Shown here piece by piece: positions 8,024 through 16,139 of a stretch of 27,902 nucleotides of DNA. This stretch comes from CBDCWT01 sp965223305. GTDB taxonomy: Bacteria > Planctomycetota > Planctomycetia > Pirellulales > Pirellulaceae. Every line of letters starts with the position of its first letter. Position 1 is the first letter of the stretch. Both the position numbers and the translations under genes were made by a program. The DNA is taken from the NCBI GenBank assembly GCA_965223305.1, contig CBDCWT010000071.1, positions 1-27,902 of the forward strand, read 5' to 3'. Below the pieces are notes generated by a model that was not told the DNA's origin, did not search any database, and worked only from the letters and a program-made list of their open reading frames with translations.

Positions 8024-8128
8024 AGCTTGATCCGCGGCCGCTAGCGAGCGATCCCACTGTCTGATCTCTCGGCCGTGCGGGGCTTTGCTCGCTCCGCCGC
8101 GTACCCTAGCGGCGGCCTTCGGATTGGT

Positions 8129-8134
8129 TAGAAT
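8129..8134 (+). promoter_or_regulatory. possible -10 box upstream of gcvT
   Basis: TAGAAT matches the sigma-70 -10 consensus at 5 of 6 positions and lies 31 nt before the chosen gcvT ATG. No matching -35 box is found 16-18 nt upstream. No glycine riboswitch core is visible in 7984-8165. Confidence 0.25.
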
Positions 8135-8165
8135 GCCGGAGGCATCTCTTTCGCGACGGGCCCCC

Positions 8166-9293
8166 ATGGCTGACCAAGGCACCCCTTCGACCAAACTTCA
8201 GGAAACTCCTCTTGGCCCTTGGCATGTGGCACATGGGGCGCGAATGGTCGACTTCGCCGGCTGGTCAATGCCGGTCCAGTACACCTCGATCGTCCGCGAA
8301 CACACGGCTACTCGGACGACTGCAGGACTTTTCGACATCTCGCACATGGGTCGGTTCCGTTTCGACGGCGTGGGCGCGGTAGCATTTCTGGATGGGTTGT
8401 TGACGCGCCGCGTGACTAATCTCGCGGCTGGTCAGATCCGCTATTCGTTGGTCACCGATGAACGAGGCGGCATTCTCGACGACGTGCTGGTCTACTGTTT
8501 ACAGGAGTCCTCCGGCACGCCCTTCTATCTCCTGGTTGTCAATGCGGGCAATCGGGACAAGATGGCGGCGTGGATCTCCGCTCACCTGGGCGATTTCTCG
8601 GAGGTTCAGTTTCGCGATCAAACCGAGGAAACGGCCATGATCGCAGTACAGGGTCCCGCCGCCGCGCAGCTGGTGGCGCCGATCGTCGCTCCAGATTCAC
8701 CGCCGCTGGACTACTACACCGGCATCGTCGGTGGCATCGCAGGAAAACCGAGTGTGCTAAGCCGCACGGGATACACCGGCGAAGACGGCTACGAATTGAT
8801 CGTTTCAGCAGAGTCTGCGACGGAGGTCTGGCAGCGATTGCTCGCTGCCGACCCGTCTGCCGGAGCGTTACCTGCCGGACTAGGCGCCCGCGACACTTTG
8901 CGTTTGGAGGCGGGAATGCCTCTCTACGGCCACGAGCTGTTGGAAACGATCAATCCTTTTCAGGCGGGGTTAGGGTTCGCAGTGCAGTTGCGAGATCGCG
9001 AGTTCGTTGGCAGCCGGGCGCTGCGGGAGCTAAAGCAACAGCCGGGCCAGGATCGGCGGATTGGGCTCGAGCTATCCGGCCGCAGAGTGCCCAGAGAGCG
9101 CTACGAAGTATTTTGCGACGAGCAGCAGGTTGGTGCGGTCACTAGCGGCACCTACTCGCCGACCCTTGAGCGGCCGATCGCCATGGCTTATGTTCGTCCC
9201 GAGTTCGCCACGGTTGGAACAACGCTGGCCGTCGCAATCCGAGGTAAGCGCGAACCAGCCACCGTCGTAGGTTTACCGTTCTACAGCCGTTAG
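8166..9293 (+). CDS. gcvT: glycine cleavage system T protein (aminomethyltransferase)
   Basis: A 375-residue aminomethyltransferase. It takes the aminomethyl group from lipoyl-GcvH, releases ammonia and passes a methylene group to tetrahydrofolate. Recognisable family blocks include HGARMVDFAGWSMPVQYTSI, LFDISHMGRFRF, RYSLVTDERGGILDDVLVY, RTGYTGEDGYEL, LRLEAGMPLYGHEL and the C-terminal barrel block SGTYSPTLERPIAMAYV. The start is ATG 8166 (MADQGTPSTKL). In-frame codons further upstream (from 8085) would add 27 residues without family similarity. It is the first gene of gcvT-gcvH-gcvPA-gcvPB-lipM, with a 39-nt gap to gcvH. Confidence 0.95.
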   Translation: MADQGTPSTKLQETPLGPWHVAHGARMVDFAGWSMPVQYTSIVREHTATRTTAGLFDISHMGRFRFDGVGAVAFLDGLLTRRVTNLAAGQIRYSLVTDERGGILDDVLVYCLQESSGTPFYLLVVNAGNRDKMAAWISAHLGDFSEVQFRDQTEETAMIAVQGPAAAQLVAPIVAPDSPPLDYYTGIVGGIAGKPSVLSRTGYTGEDGYELIVSAESATEVWQRLLAADPSAGALPAGLGARDTLRLEAGMPLYGHELLETINPFQAGLGFAVQLRDREFVGSRALRELKQQPGQDRRIGLELSGRRVPRERYEVFCDEQQVGAVTSGTYSPTLERPIAMAYVRPEFATVGTTLAVAIRGKREPATVVGLPFYSR

Positions 9294-9332
9294 GCTTCGA
9301 GCGGACGATCCTGACACACACGGCCACAGAAG

Positions 9333-9737
9333 ATGAGGAGCACCACCTTGGAAGATCTACTGTATTGCGAGACGCACGAGTGGGTGCGGGTGGAACAGGA
9401 GGAGGGCGGCAAAGTCGCCACGATTGGCATCTCCGCGTTTGCCGTCGAGCAGCTGACCGACTTGGTGTACATCGAGCTACCGCAGGTTGGCAAACAGGTG
9501 AATGCGGGAGAGGAATTTGGCGAGGTCGAGTCGGTGAAGGCGGTCAGCCCGCTCTACAGCCCTGTTTCCGGCGAGATTGTCGCCGTCAACACGGAGCTCA
9601 CCGGCCATCTGGAGACGCTTGGTGAGGATCCCTACGGCGCTGGCTGGATCATCAAGGTACGGCTCGCCGATGAGAGCGCCTTGCCCGGCCTCATGGACTA
9701 CGCCACCTATCAGCGACAGTGCGCCGAAGAACACTAG
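9333..9737 (+). CDS. gcvH: glycine cleavage system H protein (lipoyl carrier)
   Basis: A 134-residue carrier whose lipoyl arm shuttles the aminomethyl intermediate between GcvP, GcvT and dihydrolipoamide dehydrogenase. The lipoylated lysine is K69 in GEVESVKAVSPLYSP. HEWVRV near the N-terminus and PYGAGWIIKV near the C-terminus are typical. Start is ambiguous. ATG 9333 gives MRSTTLEDLLYCETHEW. The in-frame TTG at 9348 has AGGAG at 9336-9340, 7 nt upstream, which is a better ribosome binding site and would give MEDLLYCETHEW, closer to the usual family N-terminus. The next gene, gcvPA, starts 12 nt after its stop. Confidence 0.95.
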   Translation: MRSTTLEDLLYCETHEWVRVEQEEGGKVATIGISAFAVEQLTDLVYIELPQVGKQVNAGEEFGEVESVKAVSPLYSPVSGEIVAVNTELTGHLETLGEDPYGAGWIIKVRLADESALPGLMDYATYQRQCAEEH

Positions 9738-9749
9738 AGACTTAGATTC

Positions 9750-11117
9750 ATGCCGTTTACTTCGAACACCCGGGAAGACCGCCAGAAGATGCTCGAGGCC
9801 ATCGGGGCGTCGTCTATCGATGAGTTGTTTGCCTGCATTCCCGCTGAGCTGAAACTCGATAAGCCCTTGCGCATTCCTCCTCCGCTCAGCGAGATGGAGC
9901 TCAGCCAGCACATGAACGCGTTGGCGACCAAGAATGCTCACCGCGGAAACAGCGTCTGCTTCTTAGGCGGCGGCAGCTACGACCACTACGTTCCGGCCAC
10001 CGTGGACGCGATCGCCTCGCGCGGCGAGTTCTATACGTCGTACACGCCCTATCAAGCCGAGGTCAGTCAGGGCAACCTGCAGGTCATGTTTGAGTACCAA
10101 ACACTGATCTGCCAATTGACGGGCATGGACGTGTCCAACGCCAGTTTGTATGACGGCGGAAGCGCAGCCGCTGAGGCGGTCCTGTTATCGATGGCCGCTA
10201 CAGGGCGGCACGGTAAAGTCGTGACAGCCGGCAGCGTGCATCCGGAGTACCGGCAGATCATCCAGACCTACTTTGCGGAACTTGAGGCCGAGCTGGTAAC
10301 GGTTCCGTGCCCGGGCGGGACGATCCCCCTCGATGACATGGCGGCCGCGATCGACAGTGACACGGCGTGTGTCTTGGTACAGTCACCGAACTTCTTTGGC
10401 TGCATCGAACAAATTCAGCCGCTGGCGGATCTGGCACACCAGCACGGCGCCTTGATTGTTGTGGCGTTCGACCCGATCAGCTTGGGGATCTTGAAACGGC
10501 CGGGCGACTTGGGGGCCGATGTCGTGGTCGCAGAAGGCCAGTCGCTGGGAACTCCGTTGCAGTATGGCGGACCGTATTTGGGTGTGCTCGCCTGTCGCGA
10601 GAAGTTCGTCCGCAGGATGCCGGGCCGGATCGCAGGCCAGACCGTGGACCGCTTGGGCCGCCAATGCTGGGTATTGACCTTGCAGACTCGTGAACAGCAC
10701 ATCCGCAGGGAGAAGGCTACCAGTAACATCTGCACGAACCAGGGCCTTTTCGCGCTTCGAACAGCGGTCTACCTGGCACTGTTGGGCCCTCGAGGGTTGC
10801 GGGAAACGGCCGAGCTGTGCTTGCAAAAAGCCGCCTACGCCGCTGACCAGATCACGTCTAATCCCCGCTTCGAGCGAGCTTGGGACCAACCCCACTTCAA
10901 AGAATTCGTAATTCGCGACAAGCAGGGCCGAGTTGCTGAGCTATTGGCCCAAGCCTGTGACGCTGGGTTCCTGGCCGGTGTCCCTCTAGCGAGCTGGTAC
11001 CCCGAGCTCGATGATTGCTTCCTGGTTGCAGTCACCGAGCAAAGGACCCGCCAGCAGATCGACGCCCTGGCCGAGTGTTTGGCTGGCAGCGAAGCCAGCT
11101 CGACGGTCTCAGTGTAG
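9750..11117 (+). CDS. gcvPA: glycine dehydrogenase (decarboxylating) subunit 1
   Basis: This is the N-terminal half of the split P protein, 455 residues. With GcvPB it forms the PLP enzyme that decarboxylates glycine and loads the aminomethyl group onto lipoyl-GcvH. Family blocks seen: SFLGGGSYDHYVPATVDAI (here CFLGGGSYDHYVPATVDA), FYTSYTPYQAEVSQGNLQ, YQTLICQLTGMDVSNASLYDG, and ATSNICTNQGLFALRTAVYL. It lacks the PLP-binding lysine, as expected, because that residue is in subunit 2. It is tightly packed between gcvH (12-nt gap) and gcvPB (30-nt gap). No clear Shine-Dalgarno precedes the ATG. Confidence 0.96.
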   Translation: MPFTSNTREDRQKMLEAIGASSIDELFACIPAELKLDKPLRIPPPLSEMELSQHMNALATKNAHRGNSVCFLGGGSYDHYVPATVDAIASRGEFYTSYTPYQAEVSQGNLQVMFEYQTLICQLTGMDVSNASLYDGGSAAAEAVLLSMAATGRHGKVVTAGSVHPEYRQIIQTYFAELEAELVTVPCPGGTIPLDDMAAAIDSDTACVLVQSPNFFGCIEQIQPLADLAHQHGALIVVAFDPISLGILKRPGDLGADVVVAEGQSLGTPLQYGGPYLGVLACREKFVRRMPGRIAGQTVDRLGRQCWVLTLQTREQHIRREKATSNICTNQGLFALRTAVYLALLGPRGLRETAELCLQKAAYAADQITSNPRFERAWDQPHFKEFVIRDKQGRVAELLAQACDAGFLAGVPLASWYPELDDCFLVAVTEQRTRQQIDALAECLAGSEASSTVSV

Positions 11118-11147
11118 GCGGACGGCCCGGACGAACAAAGGTCACCC

Positions 11148-12602
11148 ATGAGAAACAAACGCGCGACGCAGTTGCTATTCGAACTTTCCCAAACAGGACG
11201 CCGGGCGACGCGGCTCCCCGCCAGCGATGTACCGGCGCAAGCGGTTTCCGAACTGTTGCCCGATCATGCCGTGGCCGCAGACCCGCCACCTTTGCCGGAG
11301 GTCTCGGAGCCGGAGGTGGTTCGGCACTTTACGAACCTCTCTTCGCTGAACATGTCAGTCGACACTCACTTCTACCCGCTGGGATCTTGCACCATGAAGC
11401 ACAATCCCAAGCGCAACGAACGGATGGCCAACTTGCCAGGCATCGTCGATCTCCATCCTTACCAACCCGAGGCGAGTCTCCAGGGGCTCTTGCAGTTGCT
11501 GTTCGAGCTGCAAGAAATGTTGGCGGAGATCTCTGGCCTACCCGCGGTGTCCCTGCAGCCGGCAGCGGGCGCGCACGGTGAACTGACTGCGCTCATGGTG
11601 GCTGCTTCCTATTTTCGAGATCTGGGGGAACGCCGCACGAAGGTCCTGACGCCCGACAGCGCCCATGGCACCAACCCAGCGAGTGCTCGGATGGCGGGAT
11701 TCGAATCGGTCACGGTCCAGAGCACGCCGCAGGGACTTGTCGATCTACAAGATCTGAAGAAGAACCTCGACCAACAGGTGGGCGTGTTCATGATTACCAA
11801 TCCGAACACGCTCGGAATTTTCGACGACCAAGTGGCCGAGATCGCCGATCTGGTGCACAAGCAGGGTGGGCTGATCTACCTGGACGGCGCAAACATGAAT
11901 GCCATCGTGGGAATCGCGCGGCCCGGGGACTTTGGCGCCGACATGATGCATTACAACCCACATAAGACGTTCAGCGGCCCTCACGGCGGTGGCGGACCGG
12001 GTGCCGGACCCATTTGCGTCTCGGAGAAACTGGGACCGTACTTGCCGGTGCCAGTCGTAACATGCCAACGGCAGGCTTATCGCCTCGATTGGCAGCGTCC
12101 CAAGTCGATTGGAAGAGTGAGAAGTTTCTTCGGCAATGTCGGCGTGTTGGTGCGAGCCTACTGTTATCTGCGGACGCATGGTCCCGACGGGCTTCGTCAG
12201 GTTGCTGAGAACGCTGTGCTCAACGCGAACTACTTGCTGAGCCGCATCAAACACATCTTGCCGGTTCCACATGGCGAGCGGTGCATGCATGAGTTCGTCG
12301 CCTCGGCCAGCCAATTGAAGAAGGACAAGGGCATCACCGCCATGGACTTGGGCAAGCGGTTGCTGGACTACGGCTACCACGCTCCCACGGTTTACTTTCC
12401 GCTCACTGTACCCGAGGCGATCATGATCGAGCCGACCGAAACCGAAAGTAGAGAGACGCTGGATTCCTTCGCCGAGGCGGTTTTCCGGATCACCGATGAA
12501 CCCGCGGAGTTGCTTCATGAGGCCCCGCATACGACGCCCATCAGCCGGCCGGATGAAGTCCGCGCAGCCCGCCAGCCGCTGATGAAATGGACGTCCGACT
12601 GA
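11148..12602 (+). CDS. gcvPB: glycine dehydrogenase (decarboxylating) subunit 2, PLP-binding
   Basis: The C-terminal half of the split P protein, 484 residues, carrying the PLP-binding lysine K273 in HYNPHKTFSGPHGGGGPGAG. Other family blocks are FYPLGSCTMKHNPKRNE, PAAGAHGELTALM, DSAHGTNPASARMAGF, YLDGANMNAIVG and IMIEPTETESRETLD. AAAGGT lies 7 nt before the ATG. Its last 16 nt overlap the start of the LipM-like gene, which points to translational coupling within the operon. Confidence 0.96.
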   Translation: MRNKRATQLLFELSQTGRRATRLPASDVPAQAVSELLPDHAVAADPPPLPEVSEPEVVRHFTNLSSLNMSVDTHFYPLGSCTMKHNPKRNERMANLPGIVDLHPYQPEASLQGLLQLLFELQEMLAEISGLPAVSLQPAAGAHGELTALMVAASYFRDLGERRTKVLTPDSAHGTNPASARMAGFESVTVQSTPQGLVDLQDLKKNLDQQVGVFMITNPNTLGIFDDQVAEIADLVHKQGGLIYLDGANMNAIVGIARPGDFGADMMHYNPHKTFSGPHGGGGPGAGPICVSEKLGPYLPVPVVTCQRQAYRLDWQRPKSIGRVRSFFGNVGVLVRAYCYLRTHGPDGLRQVAENAVLNANYLLSRIKHILPVPHGERCMHEFVASASQLKKDKGITAMDLGKRLLDYGYHAPTVYFPLTVPEAIMIEPTETESRETLDSFAEAVFRITDEPAELLHEAPHTTPISRPDEVRAARQPLMKWTSD

Positions 12603-13315
12603 TCGTACATCCGCCTGACCGCGGCAGCTGGAACATGGCGGTCGACCAGGTCTTGCTCGACTCGGCCACGGAGACGACCACGCTCCGTTTCTACGGCTGG
12701 TCTCCTCCGGCCCTGTCGCTGGGCTATTTTCAGCGGGTGGCTGACCGCAAGACGCACGCGGCCAGCCGCGAGCTGTCGGTGGTCCGCCGTGCGACTGGCG
12801 GCGGGGCGATCGTCCACGACAACGAGCTAACCTACTGCCTCGCCACTCCGCTGGGCGACCGGTTCCAAAACACCGAGAAACTGGTTGCCGAGCTCCACCA
12901 GGAACTCGTGGCGGCCCTCGGCGACTGGGGAATCGTCCCGCAACTCTCTCTCAATCGGGTACCGGCCTCGACGGGCGAGCCGTTCCTCTGTTTCCAGCGG
13001 AGGGCGCGTCACGACGTCTTGCTGCAAGGCAGCAAGGTGGCTGGCAGCGCGCAAAGGCGGCTCCGGGGCAGGGCCCTGATTCACGGCAGCGTCCTGCTCC
13101 GGCGTTCGCGATTCGCCCCCGAACTGCCAGGCATCGACGAGCTCGCCGGCAGCCACCTGGTGGCCGATCAGCTGGCTGACAGCTGGGCGGCGCGGCTCGC
13201 AGAGCACTTCGGATGGCACCTCCACCGGGGGGGGCTGGAACCACCCGAACTCGACGCCTGCCAACAGGTTTGCCGAGCGAAATTTGATTGTAATCGATGG
13301 ACCAACCGACGCTAG
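12587..13315 (+). CDS. lipM: LipM-like octanoyltransferase / lipoate-protein ligase family protein
   Basis: A 242-residue member of the BPL/LplA/LipB fold. Blocks seen are RRATGGGAIVHDNELTYCL (about 67-85), LCFQRRARHDVLLQGSKVAGSAQRR (C135, K150; written here only to locate the residues) and LIHGSVLL (165-172). A Cys-Phe pair 15 residues before the conserved lysine is the arrangement of Bacillus LipM, whose cysteine carries the octanoyl intermediate, so I favour octanoyl-ACP:protein transferase over a true ATP-dependent lipoate ligase. It overlaps gcvPB by 16 nt (ATG inside the gcvPB 3' end), and its obvious substrate here is GcvH. No lipoyl synthase gene is in the window. The symbol is tentative; LplA is the alternative. 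Confidence 0.75.
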   Translation: MDVRLIVHPPDRGSWNMAVDQVLLDSATETTTLRFYGWSPPALSLGYFQRVADRKTHAASRELSVVRRATGGGAIVHDNELTYCLATPLGDRFQNTEKLVAELHQELVAALGDWGIVPQLSLNRVPASTGEPFLCFQRRARHDVLLQGSKVAGSAQRRLRGRALIHGSVLLRRSRFAPELPGIDELAGSHLVADQLADSWAARLAEHFGWHLHRGGLEPPELDACQQVCRAKFDCNRWTNRR

Positions 13316-13345
13316 AATTTTCACGAATCCGGGTCCAGTTCCGAT

Positions 13346-13374
13346 TTGACGGGTGACCTTATTTTAGATATTCT
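13346..13374 (+). promoter_or_regulatory. sigma-70-type promoter candidate for the FHA gene
   Basis: TTGACG (13346-13351), a 17-bp spacer, and TATTCT (13369-13374). The -35 matches consensus at 5 of 6 and the -10 at 4 of 6. The region is A/T-rich compared with its surroundings and lies about 110 nt before the FHA start codon, in the gap after the glycine cleavage operon. Confidence 0.5.
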
Positions 13375-13482
13375 CAGGACTTAGCTCATTTCGCATCATT
13401 CATAGTGTCCATAAGTCTCTCGGTCTTTTCACAGGGTCAAATTGCAAGGCGCGTACACTCTGTCGAGGCTAAAGGACAATCG

Positions 13483-14166
13483 ATGAAAGTGAAACTGAAG
13501 GTGCTCGTTGGAAAAAGCGCCGGTAAGGAAATCCCGATTCCCGCACCTCGTTTTCTGATTGGCAGGTCAAGTGATTGCCACCTACGACCAAAAAGCGACT
13601 CGATCAGCCGTACGCACTGCACCATCCTGACGCGCAAAGACCGCATCGTCATCCGCGACCTCAATAGTCGCAACGGCACCTTTGTTAACGGCGAGCGGGT
13701 CACGGAAGATGCCCCCATCAAGGACGGCGACCAGCTGCAGATCGGCAAACTCGAGTTCCAGGTGATCGTCAAGGAACCGCAGGAGGGGCAAGCTCCGAAC
13801 AAAGAGAAACGCTCTCGCAAGAAACCTCGCGAGCCGAAGTCGGAGGAAGAGGGTTCGAACGCCAAGCCCGATACCAACGCCCAGGGTACCGAGAGCATGG
13901 AGTTTGACGTGAGCGAATGGCTGCAGGAAGCGGACGTCAAAGACCCCAAGAAAGCCGATCCGGAAACTCGGCTGTTTCAACTCGACGACACCGACCAGAT
14001 GCCGGTTGCCGACGACGTCGAAGAAGACGAGGAGGACTCGGAAGGATCGGCGGCCAAGAAGGAAAAGAGAAAACCTGGCAAATTGCCACCTCGCTCTGCC
14101 GTCCAAACAAACTCGTCCCGCGAGGCGGCTGCCGACATGCTGAAGAGGTTCTTTACCAGCCGATAG
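13483..14166 (+). CDS. FHA-domain protein
   Basis: A 227-residue cytoplasmic protein. Residues about 20-95 form a forkhead-associated phosphothreonine-binding domain with the signature residues G27-R28 (FLIGRSSDC), S42-R43-H45 (SISRTHC), N61-N64-G65 (NSRNGTF) and N69-G70 (VNGERV). It is followed by a long, low-complexity linker rich in K, E, D and R, and ends in a short helix-like segment (AADMLKRFFTSR). FHA domains read Ser/Thr kinase output; no kinase is in the window. The start at ATG 13483 is fixed by AAGGA at 13472-13476, 6-7 nt upstream; upstream in-frame codons from 13405 are probably leader. The partner and process are unknown. Confidence 0.85.
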   Translation: MKVKLKVLVGKSAGKEIPIPAPRFLIGRSSDCHLRPKSDSISRTHCTILTRKDRIVIRDLNSRNGTFVNGERVTEDAPIKDGDQLQIGKLEFQVIVKEPQEGQAPNKEKRSRKKPREPKSEEEGSNAKPDTNAQGTESMEFDVSEWLQEADVKDPKKADPETRLFQLDDTDQMPVADDVEEDEEDSEGSAAKKEKRKPGKLPPRSAVQTNSSREAAADMLKRFFTSR

Positions 14167-14323
14167 CACCCGCGGCTTGTGCGACTGCTGTCAGAGCTGT
14201 CTGACTTTGCCCGAGTGCCGGCGGAAAAGGCCCGCGGCCTGCCGGATTTCACGAAACTTGTTCGGCGTCAGACCGGTACTGGTTGGGGGGAGAAGCCGAT
14301 TCGTCATCTTCTGAGCGCGCTGG

Positions 14324-14884
14324 ATGATTAACGACCTGCGAAAACTGGTGAACCGGTGCCTCACCGGTGACCAGAAAGCGATGTATGACTTGGTCGAGCG
14401 GTTCAAAGGCCGTGTATTTGGCCTTTGCTATCGGATGCTGGGCCATCGCCAGGACGCAGAAGACGTTGCCCAGGAGACGTTTGTCCGCGTGCTGAAAAAT
14501 CTTCACCGCTGGGATCAAGAGCGGGAGTTCGAGCCCTGGCTGCTAGCGATCGCCGGGAACCGGTGCCGTACGGCGCTCGCTGCGCGACGGCGATGGCCGA
14601 AGCCCCAACTGATGCCCGAGCTTCCCACCGACGAGGCGACTCAAGCCCGTGACGCCGACTTCTTGGCTGAGGAGATCCAGCGGGCCCTCTCGTCGCTACG
14701 TCCCGAGTACCGGCACGCGTTCGTGCTGTTTCACGAGCAGGAACTTAGCTACGAACAGATCGCCGAAAGTCTGTCTCGCCCCCTGGGCACCGTCAAGACT
14801 TGGATCCACCGTGCCCGCTTGGAGTTGATCGAGTTGCTGTCAGCCCGCGAAGTTATCCAGGGAGCTTCTCATGCAATGCGATGA
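14324..14884 (+). CDS. ECF-type RNA polymerase sigma factor
   Basis: A 186-residue sigma-70 family protein with only regions 2 and 4, so ECF-like. Region 2 spans about 10-90 (RMLGHRQDAEDVAQETFVRV, then FEPWLLAIAGNRCRTALA). Region 4 spans about 120-172 (ALSSLRPEYRHAFVLFHEQE, LSYEQIAESLSRPLGTVKTW), the latter being the helix-turn-helix that reads the -35 element. The gene directly downstream overlaps by 14 nt and looks like its anti-sigma factor. The signal it answers to cannot be read from sequence. No strong ribosome binding site precedes ATG 14324. I looked for an autoregulatory ECF promoter in the 157-nt upstream gap and did not find one with correct spacing. Confidence 0.9.
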   Translation: MINDLRKLVNRCLTGDQKAMYDLVERFKGRVFGLCYRMLGHRQDAEDVAQETFVRVLKNLHRWDQEREFEPWLLAIAGNRCRTALAARRRWPKPQLMPELPTDEATQARDADFLAEEIQRALSSLRPEYRHAFVLFHEQELSYEQIAESLSRPLGTVKTWIHRARLELIELLSAREVIQGASHAMR

Positions 14885-15503
14885 CTTTGAAACCCGTTTG
14901 CAGTCGTTGCTGGACGATCGCCAGCCACCAGAACGGGATGCGAGTTTGCAAGCCCATGCCGCCTGGTGCGAGCGGTGTGGCCAGTTGCTGCGGACACAAG
15001 AAGGACTGATGCGGGCTCTAAGAAGCGTGCCCGTGCATCCCAGCGAGGATTTCTCCAGACGAGTCATTGCGGAGGCAAAAGTCGGACGGGCGAGTGCAAA
15101 TCAGCGCCCCTGGGCCTTGGTACCGGCGGCTTTGGTCGCCCTAGCAGCAAGTTGGCTGATCTTCATGAGCGGCCCGACCGCGCAGAACACGAGCTCGACG
15201 CCGATCTCTGCTGAACCACGAGTCGCGGAGCAGATTCGACCAAGCAACAGCGGCTCCGAGCTGCCGCAGCTGGTCCTGTCCGAAGGCGCTCTTTCGCAGG
15301 AGGAACAGCTGGACGAGTCGCTGGTGGCGCTAGGCTCCGCAGTGCAAGAGATATTCAACCGCTTTTCCGAGGCTCCTTTCGACGAGCTTCAATCGGTTGA
15401 CCGGATCACTGGTGGCTTCCGCCCGATTGCGACCACGTTGAATGTGGCCTTCGATGCACTCCGGCGCACTTTGCCCGGTCAGGCTCCTCACGAACAAAGT
15501 TAG
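14871..15503 (+). CDS. putative membrane anti-sigma factor (zinc-finger type)
   Basis: A 210-residue protein with a short N-terminal domain carrying H29-x3-C33-x2-C36 (HAAWCERC), the ZAS-type motif of zinc-binding anti-sigma factors. One membrane helix (about 81-99, WALVPAALVALAASWLIFMS) follows, then an extracytoplasmic region of about 110 residues without a recognised domain. The start codon lies inside the sigma factor gene (14-nt overlap), with GGAG about 7 nt upstream, so the two are translationally coupled. By family analogy it holds the sigma factor at the membrane until a signal arrives. The role is inferred from the motif, topology and position. Confidence 0.78.
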   Translation: MQCDDFETRLQSLLDDRQPPERDASLQAHAAWCERCGQLLRTQEGLMRALRSVPVHPSEDFSRRVIAEAKVGRASANQRPWALVPAALVALAASWLIFMSGPTAQNTSSTPISAEPRVAEQIRPSNSGSELPQLVLSEGALSQEEQLDESLVALGSAVQEIFNRFSEAPFDELQSVDRITGGFRPIATTLNVAFDALRRTLPGQAPHEQS

Positions 15504-15539
15504 TTGCGCTAAGATAGCGCGTGATGTCGTCTTTCGTCA

Positions 15540-15657
15540 CTCTCCCCTCGGGGAGAGTCGGCCCGAAGGGCCGGAGAGGGGGTACGCGAGGGGACGATCA
15601 CTCCCGGGCAACCCTCCCCGGACGCTACGCGTCCGACCCTCCCGCGCGCGGGAGGGT
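15540..15657. repeat. cluster of four hairpins including a 22-bp perfect palindrome
   Basis: CTCTCCCC/GGGGAGAG (15540-15557, 2-nt loop), CGGCCC/GGGCCG (15559-15573, GAA loop), CGGACGC/GCGTCCG (15619-15635, TAC loop) and a perfect self-complementary 22-mer at 15636-15657 centred on GCGCGC. All stems are perfect. They sit just downstream of the anti-sigma gene, but no T tract follows, so they are not obvious intrinsic terminators. Confidence 0.7.
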
Positions 15658-15692
15658 GAGGTGGATGTCCACTTGGTTTGTGAAGAGCGGTA

Positions 15693-15845
15693 GGCCGGAA
15701 CAAGCGGCGCCAGCAGCCATCCCTGTGCCTACGATTTTCCCACGCCGCGCTGTTCCGGCAACACCGGTTTGATGCGTTGCGTCGCCGGAACAGCGCGGCG
15801 CTCACGGAGTGTGAAGCCAGAGCTCTCCCGCCGCTTGTTCCGGCC
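15693..15845. repeat. nested inverted repeat (16-bp outer, 17-bp inner arms)
   Basis: Outer arms GGCCGGAACAAGCGGC (15693-15708) and GCCGCTTGTTCCGGCC (15830-15845) are perfect inverted repeats. Inner arms CGCCGCGCTGTTCCGGC (15743-15759) and GCCGGAACAGCGCGGCG (15784-15800) are also perfect. Outer and inner arms share the CCGGAACA core, so the inner pair may derive from the outer. The 153-bp unit looks like a non-coding mobile or REP-type element with no internal gene. Confidence 0.75.
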
Positions 15846-15891
15846 TTCTTTCTCGCGAACAGCCAATCGCAACTCCAGGGAGGACGGCCAT

Positions 15892-15951
15892 CAGCCGGAA
15901 TGCGTTAGCATCCGATTTTGGGATGAACCGTGGGCTAACGCCCAGCGGCTG
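15892..15951. repeat. interrupted inverted repeat
   Basis: CAGCCG-gaat-GCGTTAGC (15892-15909) faces GCTAACGC-ccag-CGGCTG (15934-15951). Fourteen of 18 positions pair, with a 4-by-4 internal mismatch and a 24-nt loop. It ends 9 bp before the truncated family A repeat. Confidence 0.6.
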
Positions 15952-15960
15952 ATTTGGAGC

Positions 15961-16002
15961 GTAGCCGAACTCGCCGGCGTAGCCGAACTCGCCAGAGTTT
16001 GG
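15961..16002. repeat. palindromic repeat, family A, truncated copy
   Basis: The left-arm word GTAGCCGAACTCGCC occurs twice in tandem (15961-15975 and 15979-15993). The second copy continues to AGAGTTTGG (16002), which is a complete 24-nt arm. The facing arm seen in the full copies at 3476-3499 and 19501-19524 is missing here. Confidence 0.75.
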
Positions 16003-16080
16003 CGGATTGCATGAAAGCGTAGAAGCTGCACCACCTCCGCGCGGGAAGGTGAAGCCAATGCGCCGCGTGTTTGGGAACCC

Positions 16081-16139
16081 GAAGCGTCAGCGAGGGGGAG
16101 TTGGTGTACCGACCCAATTGATTCCCTCGCTTACGCTTC
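16081..16139. repeat. inverted repeat, 16-bp arms
   Basis: GAAGCGTCAGCGAGGG (16081-16096) faces CCCTCGCTTACGCTTC (16124-16139), with 15 of 16 positions pairing and a 27-nt loop. There is no T tract. It is unlike the neighbouring repeats in sequence, so it is a separate family. Confidence 0.65.

Noticed and set aside
7984..8165. Glycine riboswitch upstream of gcvT
   Set aside because: I looked for the conserved tandem-aptamer core sequences and saw none. The region mainly holds a degenerate palindrome and GC-rich sequence.
14253..14269. ECF-type promoter (GAAACTT and GTC) before the sigma factor gene
   Set aside because: The spacing between the two boxes is only 7 nt, too short for an ECF -35/-10 pair (about 16 nt).
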